Positions 32,320 to 43,900 of a stretch of DNA of 64,000 nt are shown in pieces. The DNA comes from Trissonchulus latispiculum. Lineage: Eukaryota > Nematoda > Enoplea > Enoplida > Ironidae. A program made the translations under genes and the position numbers. The stretch lies in NCBI GenBank assembly GCA_030248195.1, contig JASAND010011269.1, positions 1 through 64,000 of the forward strand. The letters run 5' to 3'. Within the stretch, counting starts at the first letter, position 1; the number at the start of each line of letters is the position of its first letter. The notes under the pieces are model-generated. The model was given only the letters and a program-made list of their open reading frames with translations. It was not told the origin of the DNA and ran no database searches.

Positions 32320-33046
32320 TAGTTTAGAAGTTTAAAACAATACTTACAAACTTAAAAAAAATTATTTTAACACAGCTAACATTAACAACAACTAACATTA
32401 ACACAGCTTTTAAAATCAAAACAGATATACACGTGTATCATATATTCATAATGTATTACGATTAATTAAAAATTCATTGGTTACTCTATAGTCTTAAACT
32501 TGCTTTTCCTAATTTAAAAAAATACACAAATATACAGCATTTTTAAACTTTAAGTATATTATTATTTATTCTTTATTCTTTAAATCTTTATTATTTATTT
32601 CTTTATTCTTTATTCTTTAAACTTATTGTGTATCTTTAATTAACATGTTAGCAAAACTGCTTTTAATGTATTAATTGGACTGTTAACTTTTAATGGATTA
32701 ACATTAAACTATGTTTCAATTTTGTAAATTGTTTTAAACTTCTGAAGTTTGTCTTCAGGTTTATTCTTCGTTGGTCCACACAATTGATTGGTTTTAGTGT
32801 ATCCAATGAAAATTAAGTAGGCGGAAATTAGTTTACAGTCTACGGTAGAAGTAAATATGAATGAGTGCATGCATGATTGCGTTATACTGTGTGAAAATTA
32901 AGAAAATTAAGAAAATTAAGGAATGAGTGAGGATTGAAAGCAATAAAATAAATGGCCGATTGACCTCAAAGTCATTGATCTAAGTTTTGCAAAAATTTTG
33001 CAATAACAAATTGAGTTTACAATTAATCTTCAGTATAGCAGTGGCA

Positions 33047-35106
33047 ATGGCTGATGCTATTAGAGAAGTCCGTTTAAGTACTAAGGGAACCGGATTTTTA
33101 ATTAATAATTTTATTTATGTCAGAAGTTCGGTTCGGGATGATACTAAATATTTAAAGTGCCAAAATAAGCGCACATGCCCTTCACGTGCTGTGATCAAAG
33201 GAGACAATGTCCGAACTACAGGAGTCCACAACCACGACCCTCCAAACTTAACAAGGATTGAGTTTGTTAATCGTCTCAAGGTATATATACATGTATTTGC
33301 TGTTACTTATTAATGTACCGCTAATTTTATTCAATTAAATAGTTTAGTTTAATTTAATTTCAATACTATTTTTACGTACGAATATTTACATTAAATTTCC
33401 ATATTATATTAAATAATAATAATTGATTAAATAAATGATCATATTAAATGACATTATAATATAATATATACGAATTACGAAACATCATTAATATTATAAT
33501 TACATTACGTTTGCGATCACACATTATTATCTATATTCTGTCATGCATATTCAAATTGTTCAGTAATCCCTGTCGAAAAAAATCCAAGGTTTTTTCTGTA
33601 TCCCCTACCTGTAGAAAGTTACAAATTTTTCGAGAATTTCGAGTGTATATTCAAATTGTTCAGTATCTGCGCTGTCGAAAAAATCCCAGTTTTTTTCTGT
33701 ATCTCCTACCCGTAAAAAGTTACAAATTTTTCGAAAATTTCGAATGTATATTCAAATTGTTCAGTATCTGCGCTGTCGAAAAAATCCCAGTTTTTTTCTG
33801 TATCTCCTACCCGTAAAAAGTTACAAATTTTTCAAGAATTTCGAGTTTATATTCAATTTGAATTCAAGTTTTCAAAAAATTCCAATTTTTTCCACTTAAT
33901 TGCGCCTGCGTACAACTTTAGGATGCCGCAAAGAATCCTCTAACTGCTGGAACCCCGACCACTCGCCTGTACGAGCAGGTGCGGCGTGAAGTTGTCGACG
34001 AGGAGGCCGCCACACCTGCTGAGCGCGAGCAACTTGTGGCTACGCTTCCGCATTTCAGTTCCTGCCGAAACGCCATGTACAATACCCGGGCTTCTGATCT
34101 TCCAGCTAATCCTCAGTCCAGGCAAGGGATCAGTTTTGATGGTTTAGAAGAACTGTTGGGGATAGAAAATGGTGGTTCATTTCTTCTGGGAGACACGGGA
34201 GCGGATGATCCGGAGAGGGTATTGATGTTTGGTTCTGAACGAAACCTTCGACTGCTGTCTGGTTCTTCAAGATGGCATATGGACGGGACTTTCTGGACCT
34301 CCCCCTTCTTGTTCAGCCAGGTTTTCACCATCCATGCTCCTGTCGTTAACCAGGTTTTCCCGCTGATCTATTTTTTGCTTCCGGCGAAAACCACTCAGAC
34401 CTATAGAAAAGCATTTCAGCTTCTGTTGAACCAGCTCCAGGTTCGCCAGATCCCAGTGGTAGCCCTTCATCGAATTATTTCTGACTTTGAACTCTCTTTG
34501 GTCGCTGCTGTCCGTGATTCTTTCCCAAGTGCAGTTCATCAAGGCTGCTATTTTCATTTTGCCCAGGCCGTCTACCGAAAAGTGGTAGCAAATGGAAATC
34601 AAGTCAGATTTCGCGAAGATGTGGTTTTTCAGCAGCGAGTTAAAATGCTGATTGCGTTGGCCTTGGTCCCAACTGCCAGGCGGCCCCAAACTCTGTTAGA
34701 CCTATCAGGTTTGTTTGGGCAGGACCCAGACTTGACCCAATTACTGAACGATTGTTTTATTCCTACCTGGGTGAATGGTAATTATCCCGATTCCATGTGG
34801 GGTTTCTACGGAGTGGAGCAGCGCACCAACAATGTGGTGGAGGCCTGGCACTCTAGATTCAAGAAACTCGTTGCTGCCCAACACCAGCCCTTTTTCAAGT
34901 TCATCACCTCTTTGAAGCTTGAATACGACGCTGTTGCTTTAAAAATAACGGGTCGTATTGCAGGCCACCCTCTGCCCCCTAAAAATAAAACCTACGCCGA
35001 AATCGACCGCAGAATCAGACGCTTGGAAATGGAAATTAATCTGCGACATAATCTGGATTATCTTGCGGCTATGAGCCATTTAGCCCCAAATATGCAGGAC
35101 CACTAA
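33047..35106 (+). CDS. MULE transposase with FLYWCH zinc finger
   Basis: Two exons join in phase 0: 33047-33280 (78 codons) and 33922-35106 (394 codons and stop), total 472 residues. Exon 1 is a FLYWCH-type finger: NNFIYVRSSV, YLKCQNKRTCPSRA, then VHNHDPP, the usual C-C-H-H spacing for DNA binding. Exon 2 has the MULE catalytic core: WHMDGTFWTSP with the first Asp, ISDFELSLVAAV with the second, GCYFHFAQAVYRKV, and NNVVEAWHSRFK with a candidate Glu. The start ATG lies in GCAATGG; an upstream in-frame stretch lacks ATG. The intron (GTATAT...TTTAG, 641 bp) contains a tandem repeat. No stop or frameshift is visible, so the enzyme may be active. It lies between its own inverted repeats. Confidence 0.88.
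33545..33865. repeat. Tandem repeat, about 101 bp x 3, in MULE intron
   Basis: TATTCAAATTGTTCAGTA recurs at about 33549, 33649 and 33750, each followed by TGTCGAAAAAATCC and a CTACC(C/T)GTA-AAGTTACAAA block. A fourth partial unit follows. Frames through it just repeat the same peptide and are not coding. Confidence 0.85.
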
Positions 35107-35762
35107 CCTGTCTGATTTAAATATAGTGCTGTAGTTTTGTGTAATTTGTTTTTGTTAGTAATTTGGAATGAAGTTTTGTTTGCGTGCTAAGTTTATGGAA
35201 GTCTATGTTAAGTTAAGTCTGTGTGTTGTTTAATGAAAAATTTAGTTTATGTAATCAAAAAGCTGTTGCGTAAGTATGATGTTGCGTGTATATAATTCAA
35301 TATTGTATGCTATTGTACGTAGTTGTTATACAAAAATCAGTTAGGTTAGTTGAAAAATAGCTGAAAAATAACCTTCATTTGTTTTATTTTCACTGTCTTT
35401 AATAAATAATCTGCATTAAATGTGTAAGTTTAGTACAAATCGTTTCATTAAAATGTGTTGCATGTCTATCTTAAGTGGTGTTAATTTGTAAAGAAGAGAG
35501 TCTAATCTAAAGTAGGCGGAGCTTGTAGTAGGCGGAGCAATCATTGGCTGGAAGTGTCAGTTAATGCAGCCAATCAGAGCGTGTGGACCAAACTAGATGT
35601 GGACCAACTAAGAATACGCCTATCTTCATGCACCCCCTTTGTACGTATTGTTACTATGCATAACCTATCTTTTGACTTTAAATATGACGTCGGAATGTCC
35701 TTTGTTTTCCTAGCCACACACAAAGACAAAGGCGTTTAAAATAAAATACAGAATTTACTAGA

Positions 35763-36469
35763 CAAGCAAGATTGTCTGCAAAAGATTAAAAGTTTCGTGT
35801 TGCACTTTAGGAAATTGTAGGCCTGCTGCGCAACCAAAATAATGGATTGAAAGTGATATCTGCAAACGGTGCGAGGAAGTACGATTGAATCTCTTTGTGT
35901 TTCAATAAGCCAGAAGAAAAGCCATCTGATTTTTTCATGAGATTCATGAGATTTAAGCAACTTGAAGTTCTGGCACAATTTTATCTATATGTTTCTGAGT
36001 ATTTCTATTTAACACGTATCTTTTAAAATCGTAATAAAGTAGCACACAATTAAGCTATTCTTGTACTCTGGTGCTGGCCTTGCGCTATAAAAGTTTGACA
36101 GCTTTGCGACATTGTGACCTTTAATACTTGTTTCGGTCAGCCATAGAGAAACTTACACTAAAATAGTAGCTCGTTTTTCTAACTGATCATTTTTCTCAGC
36201 TGATCAGAAAACCTTCTTCAAACTTGTTTTTACTTTAAATCAAGCCTTGCTCAGAAATTTCAACTTGTAATAAAGTCTACAGAATACAACTGGTTTTTGT
36301 GCACCAAATTAAGCCTTTATTGACATTAGAAAATCCAAAGATGCGCTCCCTATCTTCAACAATGGCATTACACGCTATCATGCTTTTACTGCTATTTTGT
36401 GTGCAGGCTATGCAAAATTTGTCCCCGGAGCAACTTTAAGAGACCTGCTGCGCTGAGGCGCAGCAGGAT
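35763..36469. mobile_element. Helentron/HINE-like element inserted in MULE right TIR
   Basis: The insertion is bounded exactly by comparison with the intact left repeat. CCTGCTGCGC sits about 60 bp inside the left end (35822-35831), and a hairpin CCTGCTGCGC-TGAG-GCGCAGCAGG (36444-36467) sits 2 bp from the right end. Subterminal inverted repeats plus a 3' stem-loop and no target duplication are the hallmark of Helentron-derived non-autonomous elements. Two further copies occur at 41125 and 42469. Confidence 0.75.
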
Positions 36470-36628
36470 AAATACAGTATTTACTGGGCGAGTTTCAGTA
36501 AAAATGGTATTTACGTGTAAAGATAGGAAGTTTAAAGAAAATACCATTCTTACTAGTAAATACCGTATTTACTAAAATCGGCCAGTAAATACAGTATTTA
36601 CTGAATACAGAAATTACTACGACATATA

Positions 36629-37737
36629 CATTCACCATTCCTGCATTATTGCAACAAATAGCTCTGAACATGAACTTCATTACAATGCAAAATGATTGCT
36701 GTAACTTTTGAGCGCCTTCGCTATCTTTGACCATATGGCCACCCAAAGATTGCAGAAACGGTCTCACTCGAAACAATTTGATATCTCTCGGCAACGCTCG
36801 AACACAAATTGATTTCCTGAAAAAATAGCACTTCACAATACAATCAATGATTGTTTCCAGATGCTGAGTTTAGGTTACGAAGCCCTAGGTTCAGAGTAAT
36901 CTCATGCTAATTTATTTTTTTACAAACTTCAATTCAAGTTTCGAGTAAAGACCTGCATTATTATTTGAGTCTGTTAAGTCCCAAACTGTATGAACTTGCA
37001 TAGTATGCCACAACAAAGTTTGCACGAACCCGACCCAGCACCTTAAGTCTGCCTCGATAATAACATGATATTTCAGGCTGCGTCCATGCAAATAATTGCT
37101 ACATTAGCCACATTTGATTCAATTTTGTTGCGTCGTTTAGACGAAGATTAGTTATTTCTGGCAGCTAAGCAGCCAGTATTGCTCCCTCTAATAGGTCTGG
37201 CTTTCCAATTATCGTTTATGCTTAATTTGCTTTCTGTGTTTCATGGAACCGGAAATACCCTTAGATTAGTTCTCAAAGTAATTAAAATATGTGTCGTGTA
37301 ATGGAAAATGTCAGCGTTTATGCTTAGATTTGGAAGCTTAAAGTTAAACTTAATCAGTAGTATTGAATATGCCAGTTTCTTCAATGCGACATCGTTTGGA
37401 GAACGCATCGGCAGCCTATTTTCTTTATTTATTCAGAATCCTAGCCCGAACTAATAAACTTAAGATCGAGACATAAGGATGTTCTTATTACGGCACACAT
37501 TCGTCTCGGTAACGCTAAATAAAGTGGTATAACAAAAAAATATTTATCCATGACAGTAGGAAGGATTCGCCAATGGTTTGAGGAACACCACTGCTACAGT
37601 TCATCTTTCACAGATCTATTGTGGGCGTTTCGTGCATGATTATCAGCCAAATCATGTGTGACAGCTTTTATAACAACTGCAAAAGTATATTGATTAGATT
37701 TGTTTGAGGTTTAAGCTACATCCAAGCAATCATTGAA
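36629..37737. other. Gene-free stretch upstream of DEG/ENaC gene 1
   Basis: AT-rich sequence between the MULE and the channel gene. No repeat ends or exons were recognised. It probably includes the promoter and 5' UTR of the channel gene. Confidence 0.3.
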
Positions 37738-37935
37738 ATGTTGCGATTGGCACAGTTTGCCGAAGAAACAACTGCGCATGGATTAAACAAATTAATCAAG
37801 GGACATTGCTTCGAAAGATTGTTTTGGTCGATTTGTATACTTGTTGTATGGACTGCGATGACTTATCAGGTAAGGTAAGCAGCAATCGGTTTCCAATTGT
37901 TAACAAATTAAGCAACCGTGTTTCTCATTCTGCAG

Positions 37936-37985
<50 letters not shown>

Positions 37986-40900
37986 GCTTATGTTGGAAGC
38001 AGACATTAACAAGGGTACCGATTCCTGAGGGGTCCTGTACCCGTTTTAGGCCAAATTTTACCTGCCCTTGTACCTTACCTCAAATTTGGGGGGGAGGGTC
38101 CAAATAGAAAATTGTCTTAAAAAAGTACAATTTTTCCAAATTTTAAGCGAATTTAGTGATAAATTAGCTATTTTACAGCCGTTTTAAAGCAAAATAAGCA
38201 GTTTTTCGCGGTTTTTTGGAAATTTTTCGAAATTTTAAAAAATTTTGGCTATTTTTGGCTAAAATTTCTATTAAGTTTTAGTTCGGTCTTCCTTTTCTGG
38301 CTCTGTCCCTCGTCCCTTGGCCCTGATTTTGCTAGCCCTTGTACCGAACCTCCAATTTTTGAGGGGTCCAGTACCCCCCATACCCCCCCTTGTTAAAGTG
38401 TTGTTGGAAGCGTCAAAGTGATTGATTAAGCGTACAATCTTTATCGTAAAATCAAAACTTTCCTTTAACTCTTCACAAGCTGGAGGCTCCTTACTCTGCA
38501 TTCGCGTTTTAGTAATTTCTTAAATGTTTATGCCCTACTCTACAATTGCAACTTATGTACGTTTAGGTTTAAATTTTTTAAATAGATACTTTTATTTAGA
38601 TACTGGGGCTGTGCGTGCAGTATTCAGCACATCTGACCAAAACTGTTGTGGAACATCACTATGACAGTTCTATACAATTTCCAGCCGTCAGTGTTTGCAA
38701 TCTTAATCCGCTGAAAAGCAGTCATCCAAAGTTCACACAGGTGGTTGGCGAAAATGGCTCGTTTTTGACAGGCGTATTCCAATACGCCACAGATGTGATT
38801 GGAAACTACAGTCACATGGAGATAGTTCCTCGTCTTATGGCCCACCAAATGTATATGCGCCCCAAGGAAGCGGAAGAGGCCGGGTTCCGGTTTAAGGATC
38901 TCATTTTGGCCTGCTACAGGGTTGGAGTGGTCTGTAACACCAGTCTGATTCGAACCTGGAGACATGGTCGATATGGTAATTGCTTCACAATCATACCAGA
39001 AACGTATCTGTTAAAGACTGGACAGGAATTCGGCCTCCGACTGATTTTGTCAGCCGAGGTTGATGACTATTTCAAACCTGCTAATCCGTCGGCTGGCCTG
39101 AGGATAGAGGTGCATGGTCATGACGTTGTTCCGTTTCCGGAAGATGCGGGATTCACAGTAGGGCCAGGGCAATCAGTGGAAGTGGGAGTGGCTTTTCAAT
39201 TGTTCAAGGTAGATGAATTTACCCTCTCCTATGCACCGGGTCTTTTGCTGATAAATATTATGAAATCAGCTACAGTTAACACACTGAAGAGTTTCTTCAA
39301 GTTTGCAAGAGATAAATTTTTCAGTCTCAATGACATCTTGAAATAGTTGTGATATTCAAATTGCTCCCACTGAAGCACAGTTAAGCCTGTTGTTGATCTC
39401 ATACATTGGCAGTATATCGAGGTCTTAGTGTTACAGCAATGAGGAATGGCGCGCGGATACTAGCTTTAAGGACAAAGCTTTGCGAATAACCTAAGGTCTT
39501 TTAGATAAAAACACTCATTTTTGTGTCCATGGATTGTACAAATCCTAACTTGCGTGCGGAAGCTTTCTTCACTATGCACATGGTCTTAGCAATTCTGAAT
39601 AAAAAGGTTTTCCTGTCATTTTCATGCACAAACAAAATTGTTGTCGTCCACTTATTCATTTGATAATATCAGCAAGATTGGGCTGACAAATAAAATTTAT
39701 TTCGTTGGCATTATGGTTTGTATTTACAGTAAGGTAGTTGCATCAAGCAGTTTTTTCAGGTAAAGCCATTGCCATATGACAATACCGACTGCATAGCAAA
39801 GGGCTCGAAGGGGCGTGGCGCCTTGTCTGCAAACTTGACCATGTTTAGTCCTCGGGGAGACCATGCCCTTGGCACACACAGCTACAGTAACAGAGATTGC
39901 ATTAACTCTTGTGGAGTTGCTATTGTGGCTCAGTATTGCAATTGCACAGATGCCGTTGCAATAGTTCCTGATTTAGCGGAGCCAGTTTTGGGAAATCTAC
40001 GTCCTTGTGGTAGCAATGGAAAAGCCGATTTCGATTGCATGTCATCAGTAAGTTTTGTTATCTTTCGTCCTGTTGTATTTAGAGATAAAATCGGTTTCTA
40101 ATACTAGCTTTGTATATCCATTGTTTTAGCTAATTTGTAGGACTTATTTTAGCTTATGTATGCTGAGATGAAAAGAAGAACCTGTGACAAACTATGCCCA
40201 CAGGCATGTGAAGAAAGAGAATTCGTTAGAAGCGTATCCAGCACGACTTTTCCCATGGAGAATTATGCCGAGACGTACACCGCATACTTGGACGAATCTG
40301 TTTTCAATCGTTTTCTAAGCACCAAAGCTGATGATAGCAATGTAGGTTGATCAACAGTAGATAGTGTGTCTACCATTCGCGGTCTGAATCTGCGAAAACA
40401 GAAAACGAAAACATCTGGTAGTATAATTGTAGGTAGTGCAATATAGCATGTGACCAGGAATTCCAAAGCAGAATTATAGCGTGCTGATACACTTTATTAC
40501 ATCTTCAACTTCAACTTCAGAAAACCATAATTCAGTTCAAAAACTGTGTGTTGGCTATGGTAGTACATCTACAAGCTAATTTAGACAACTGCTTCCATTT
40601 CCAAGAAGACAACCGGCGTCACCTATCAGGGAAAGGAAGAAAGCCTCACCGAGAGACTTGAGAAAAATATTGTGAATCTGCAAGTTTTCTTCAGCAACCT
40701 GAACTATATGACCTATCGACAGAAAGAGGAAATGTTGTCATGCAACCTACTGTCCAGCATCGGAGGAACGCTAGGTATTGTCTTTAACAATTTTAAATAT
40801 AAATTTTTAGAATAGTTTAGGTTACATATACGTATCTACAAAATGCAAGCACATCCCTAATTGTTTACTTCCGGTGGCGGTTAGACTAAAATTCAGGATA

Positions 40901-43900
40901 TTGCCTAGTTCAGTTTAGTTCACTGCGCATTCACAATTTGCATTTAAGTTTAGTTTTGATGTAAGTACAATAGTCTAAAACAGATGACTAAGCCTTAGAG
41001 TTATAGTGACTTGACCATCTCAAGTGCCCTGTTATTATAGTTTCTTGTTGGCCTACATGCTCACAGTAAGGAATGATTAAACTGTTTCGAATTCGAAACT
41101 CCATTGCAGTATTCAAGTATTGAATCAATATTTTGTGCAAAAGGTACAGTTTCCGCTGGACGGACACTTAAGTAATTGTAAACCTGCTGCGCAGTTAATT
41201 ATTTTTATAAAAGAGAGCTCTTAATTGTTTACTACAGGGAATACAATTATACTGAGCTAACGAAAAGCTGAATCGAAAAACGGACTTCAGATTCGTGTTT
41301 TACGACCCCGAAAACCCCTAAATACAACTTTTCAGCAAAATCGAAGACAAAAAATTTTTCGGTTCCCCTTGGTCCCCCTTACGAATCGAAAAAATCGAAT
41401 TTCGCGGAATCGAAAAATTTTGCGATATTTGAACTCAGCGTGGTCGAAAACATACCCATACCAAATTTCAGCTCATTTGATCAAGTTTTGCGGAATCTGG
41501 GCCTGGGGGGGGGTTATCCTGAAAAGATCCCAAAACATTTTTAAAGATTTTTTTATAAAGCTTGAGGAAGTCGCCTTTATATCGAAAATAAAGTTTAAAC
41601 TATTCAGCATTTGCATTTATGTTCGCACATGTTCCTGTAAGCTTTATCATATTTGAGAAATCTTTGCTGAGCTGAGATATTAATGACAAAAGTTTAACTG
41701 CAATGATGAGTCATCAATTAGAACAGAGAATAGACATTGTTAGACAGAGAATAGATCTTAAACCATTGTTTATACGTATTTACGGTGAAGAGTATAATTA
41801 TCAAGCAAAATGCGTGTGAGGGCTCGGGCCGAGCAAACATAAGAGACCTGCTGCGCTGAGGCGCAGCAGGAAAAACTACACTTACCTCGTTATACAATGA
41901 TTATAAAGTATAGTATATACTTGTATATTTAGGCTTGTATAGTGGTATGAGTTTTCTAACCCTGATGGAATTTTGTGGCCTGTTGTTCGTTTGCTGTCGC
42001 ATGGCGAAAGATGAAACAACAATTGGAAACGTTTGATAACATCTGGAAACGAAACTTTTTCCTTTCTTGCTTTCAATAGTAGGCACAGATTTGACGAACA
42101 AATTTAACTGTTCAATAGTATCGCTTCATCATTGCTTTAAGGCTATACTATTAAAGTCGGTTGCAGGTGGCAGGGTTTCTCCTGGAGCGTGCGCAGGTCT
42201 AATTCTGCCCGATTTCCCTTGTCAACTTGAAACGTTGCACTTGAGCTAATTATTGAAAATGAAATAAAATTGCAAGCCTATAGCTTCAATATCCACCGGC
42301 ACCAAAAGCCTAAATAAATTCATGTCCAAGAAACAAATGAATTGCAGGATAATAGAAGCAAACCTAACTCAGTATACAATACGCTAAGCGAAACGATAAC
42401 TAATAAAGCAGAAGCAAACCGCCAACTCGCGTAAACCTTACACCGACAAAGGAAACTACTCAAACTAACAAGCAATATTTTCTGCGAAAGTTTCAGTTCC
42501 GTTTGATTAATATTTTCTAAAAATATAAACCTGCTGCGCTGTAATATTTTCATAATTGAGTGAATAACTAATTAGGTACAGCAAAATCGTATGCAAAACA
42601 TCATGTAAATACTTAAGACTGCAAATGGTTTAAAAACTAGCCTGCTTTCCACATTTTGGTAAAAGTATTTACAAAGTTTCACTGTTTTGTCAAATATTTA
42701 ATGCAATAAGTTGCTGGTGTCAGTTGAGAAGATCTTAATTAGCTATTCATTGAAGTTGGAATTCTATTCCGGTTTTGACTTCTACAAGAATTGTCTAAAC
42801 CAATACACATATGCGTAATTGCATAGACTAGAGAAAGAAATCTTCCAAAGAGAAATCCACACAGAAATCATGTACTGCCTATCTTAAACCATTACGTACA
42901 CGCATTTATGGTAAAATGTATGTTCAACAGATTAAATGCGTGCTCGAGCCCAAACTGAGCAAACATAAGAGACCTGCTGCGCTGGGGCGCAGCAGGAAAA
43001 AGCAATATTTATTTATCGGTGGTCGAACAATTCCGATCAACAGTCAATGCATCAGTAAAATTCCCCACGTAGACTAATGACTACATTTGACTTAAAGGTG
43101 ATTGGAAATGTTCGCACACTTTGACTTATCATTGGTTAGCTGGAACTTAAACAGCTAGCCAAAGGATAGCTGTTATCTTTAGCCAAAGAGATGCCTGTAC
43201 CAGTCAACAAGTTAACTTGCTACAGTGTTGCGCCGTTGGAAAATTGAGTGGGTCGGGGCCCTTCCAGACTGCGAAGCCTTTTGCGCTCATGGCCCGGGCA
43301 GGGCCTAGTACTCAGCCGCGGCAGTCGTTGAGTCTATTTAATTAATATGGTCTTGCTTACCTTTACACAAAGGTATTGAATCCATGCCATTGTCAAACTT
43401 AGAGTTTAGACTGGATTTATAACAATGTTCGTGATGGGTGTGTTGCAAAATTGAGAAATCTAACCTTAATTAAGTTTATCCAACATCCAAGCTGTCCAGA
43501 TACGACTGCAGTTGATCGTATTCAGGGTTCTCCTTCCCATAACCTCTAAACTTCTAAGAATCCCGTATTAAAAGCATGCTGGTGATGGTTTCAAAATACA
43601 ATTAACAAGTAGGCCCCAAAAGGGGCAGTATTCCTTTGTAGACCTTTTCTTTGTTCAATTGCGAAATTTGTTTTGTTGGAAGCTCCAGGTTTAGTTTACA
43701 ATTTCAATTGACTTCTGACATCAGGAAAAGCTGGCCTATGCTTGCCAGGTCGGCCTGAACTGTGATGTCTAGGACTAGCTAGAACTTTATCTAATTCCCT
43801 AATGCACCGATGTGTAGCTCCCAAGCTACACTGGTGCTCAAAAAACTGCAACCATTGAGATTGCTGACAGCCGAAGACTGCGCGACGGCTCTCAGTTCTG

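Larger units (their letters stand above)
32019..36628 (+). mobile_element. Complete MULE (Mutator-like) DNA transposon with 301-bp TIRs
   Basis: The left inverted repeat is 32019-32319. The right one is 35621-36628, which becomes 301 bp once a 707-bp insertion (35763-36469) is removed. The arms share long stretches, for example around TTTAGTAAATACCG, CACACAAAGACAAAG and TGTTACTATGCATAACC. Between them is a two-exon transposase gene. No 9-bp flanking duplication was evident, perhaps because the flanks have drifted. Confidence 0.85.

Noticed and set aside
33511..33816. Frame inside the MULE intron
   Set aside because: It is a translation of the 101-bp tandem repeat.
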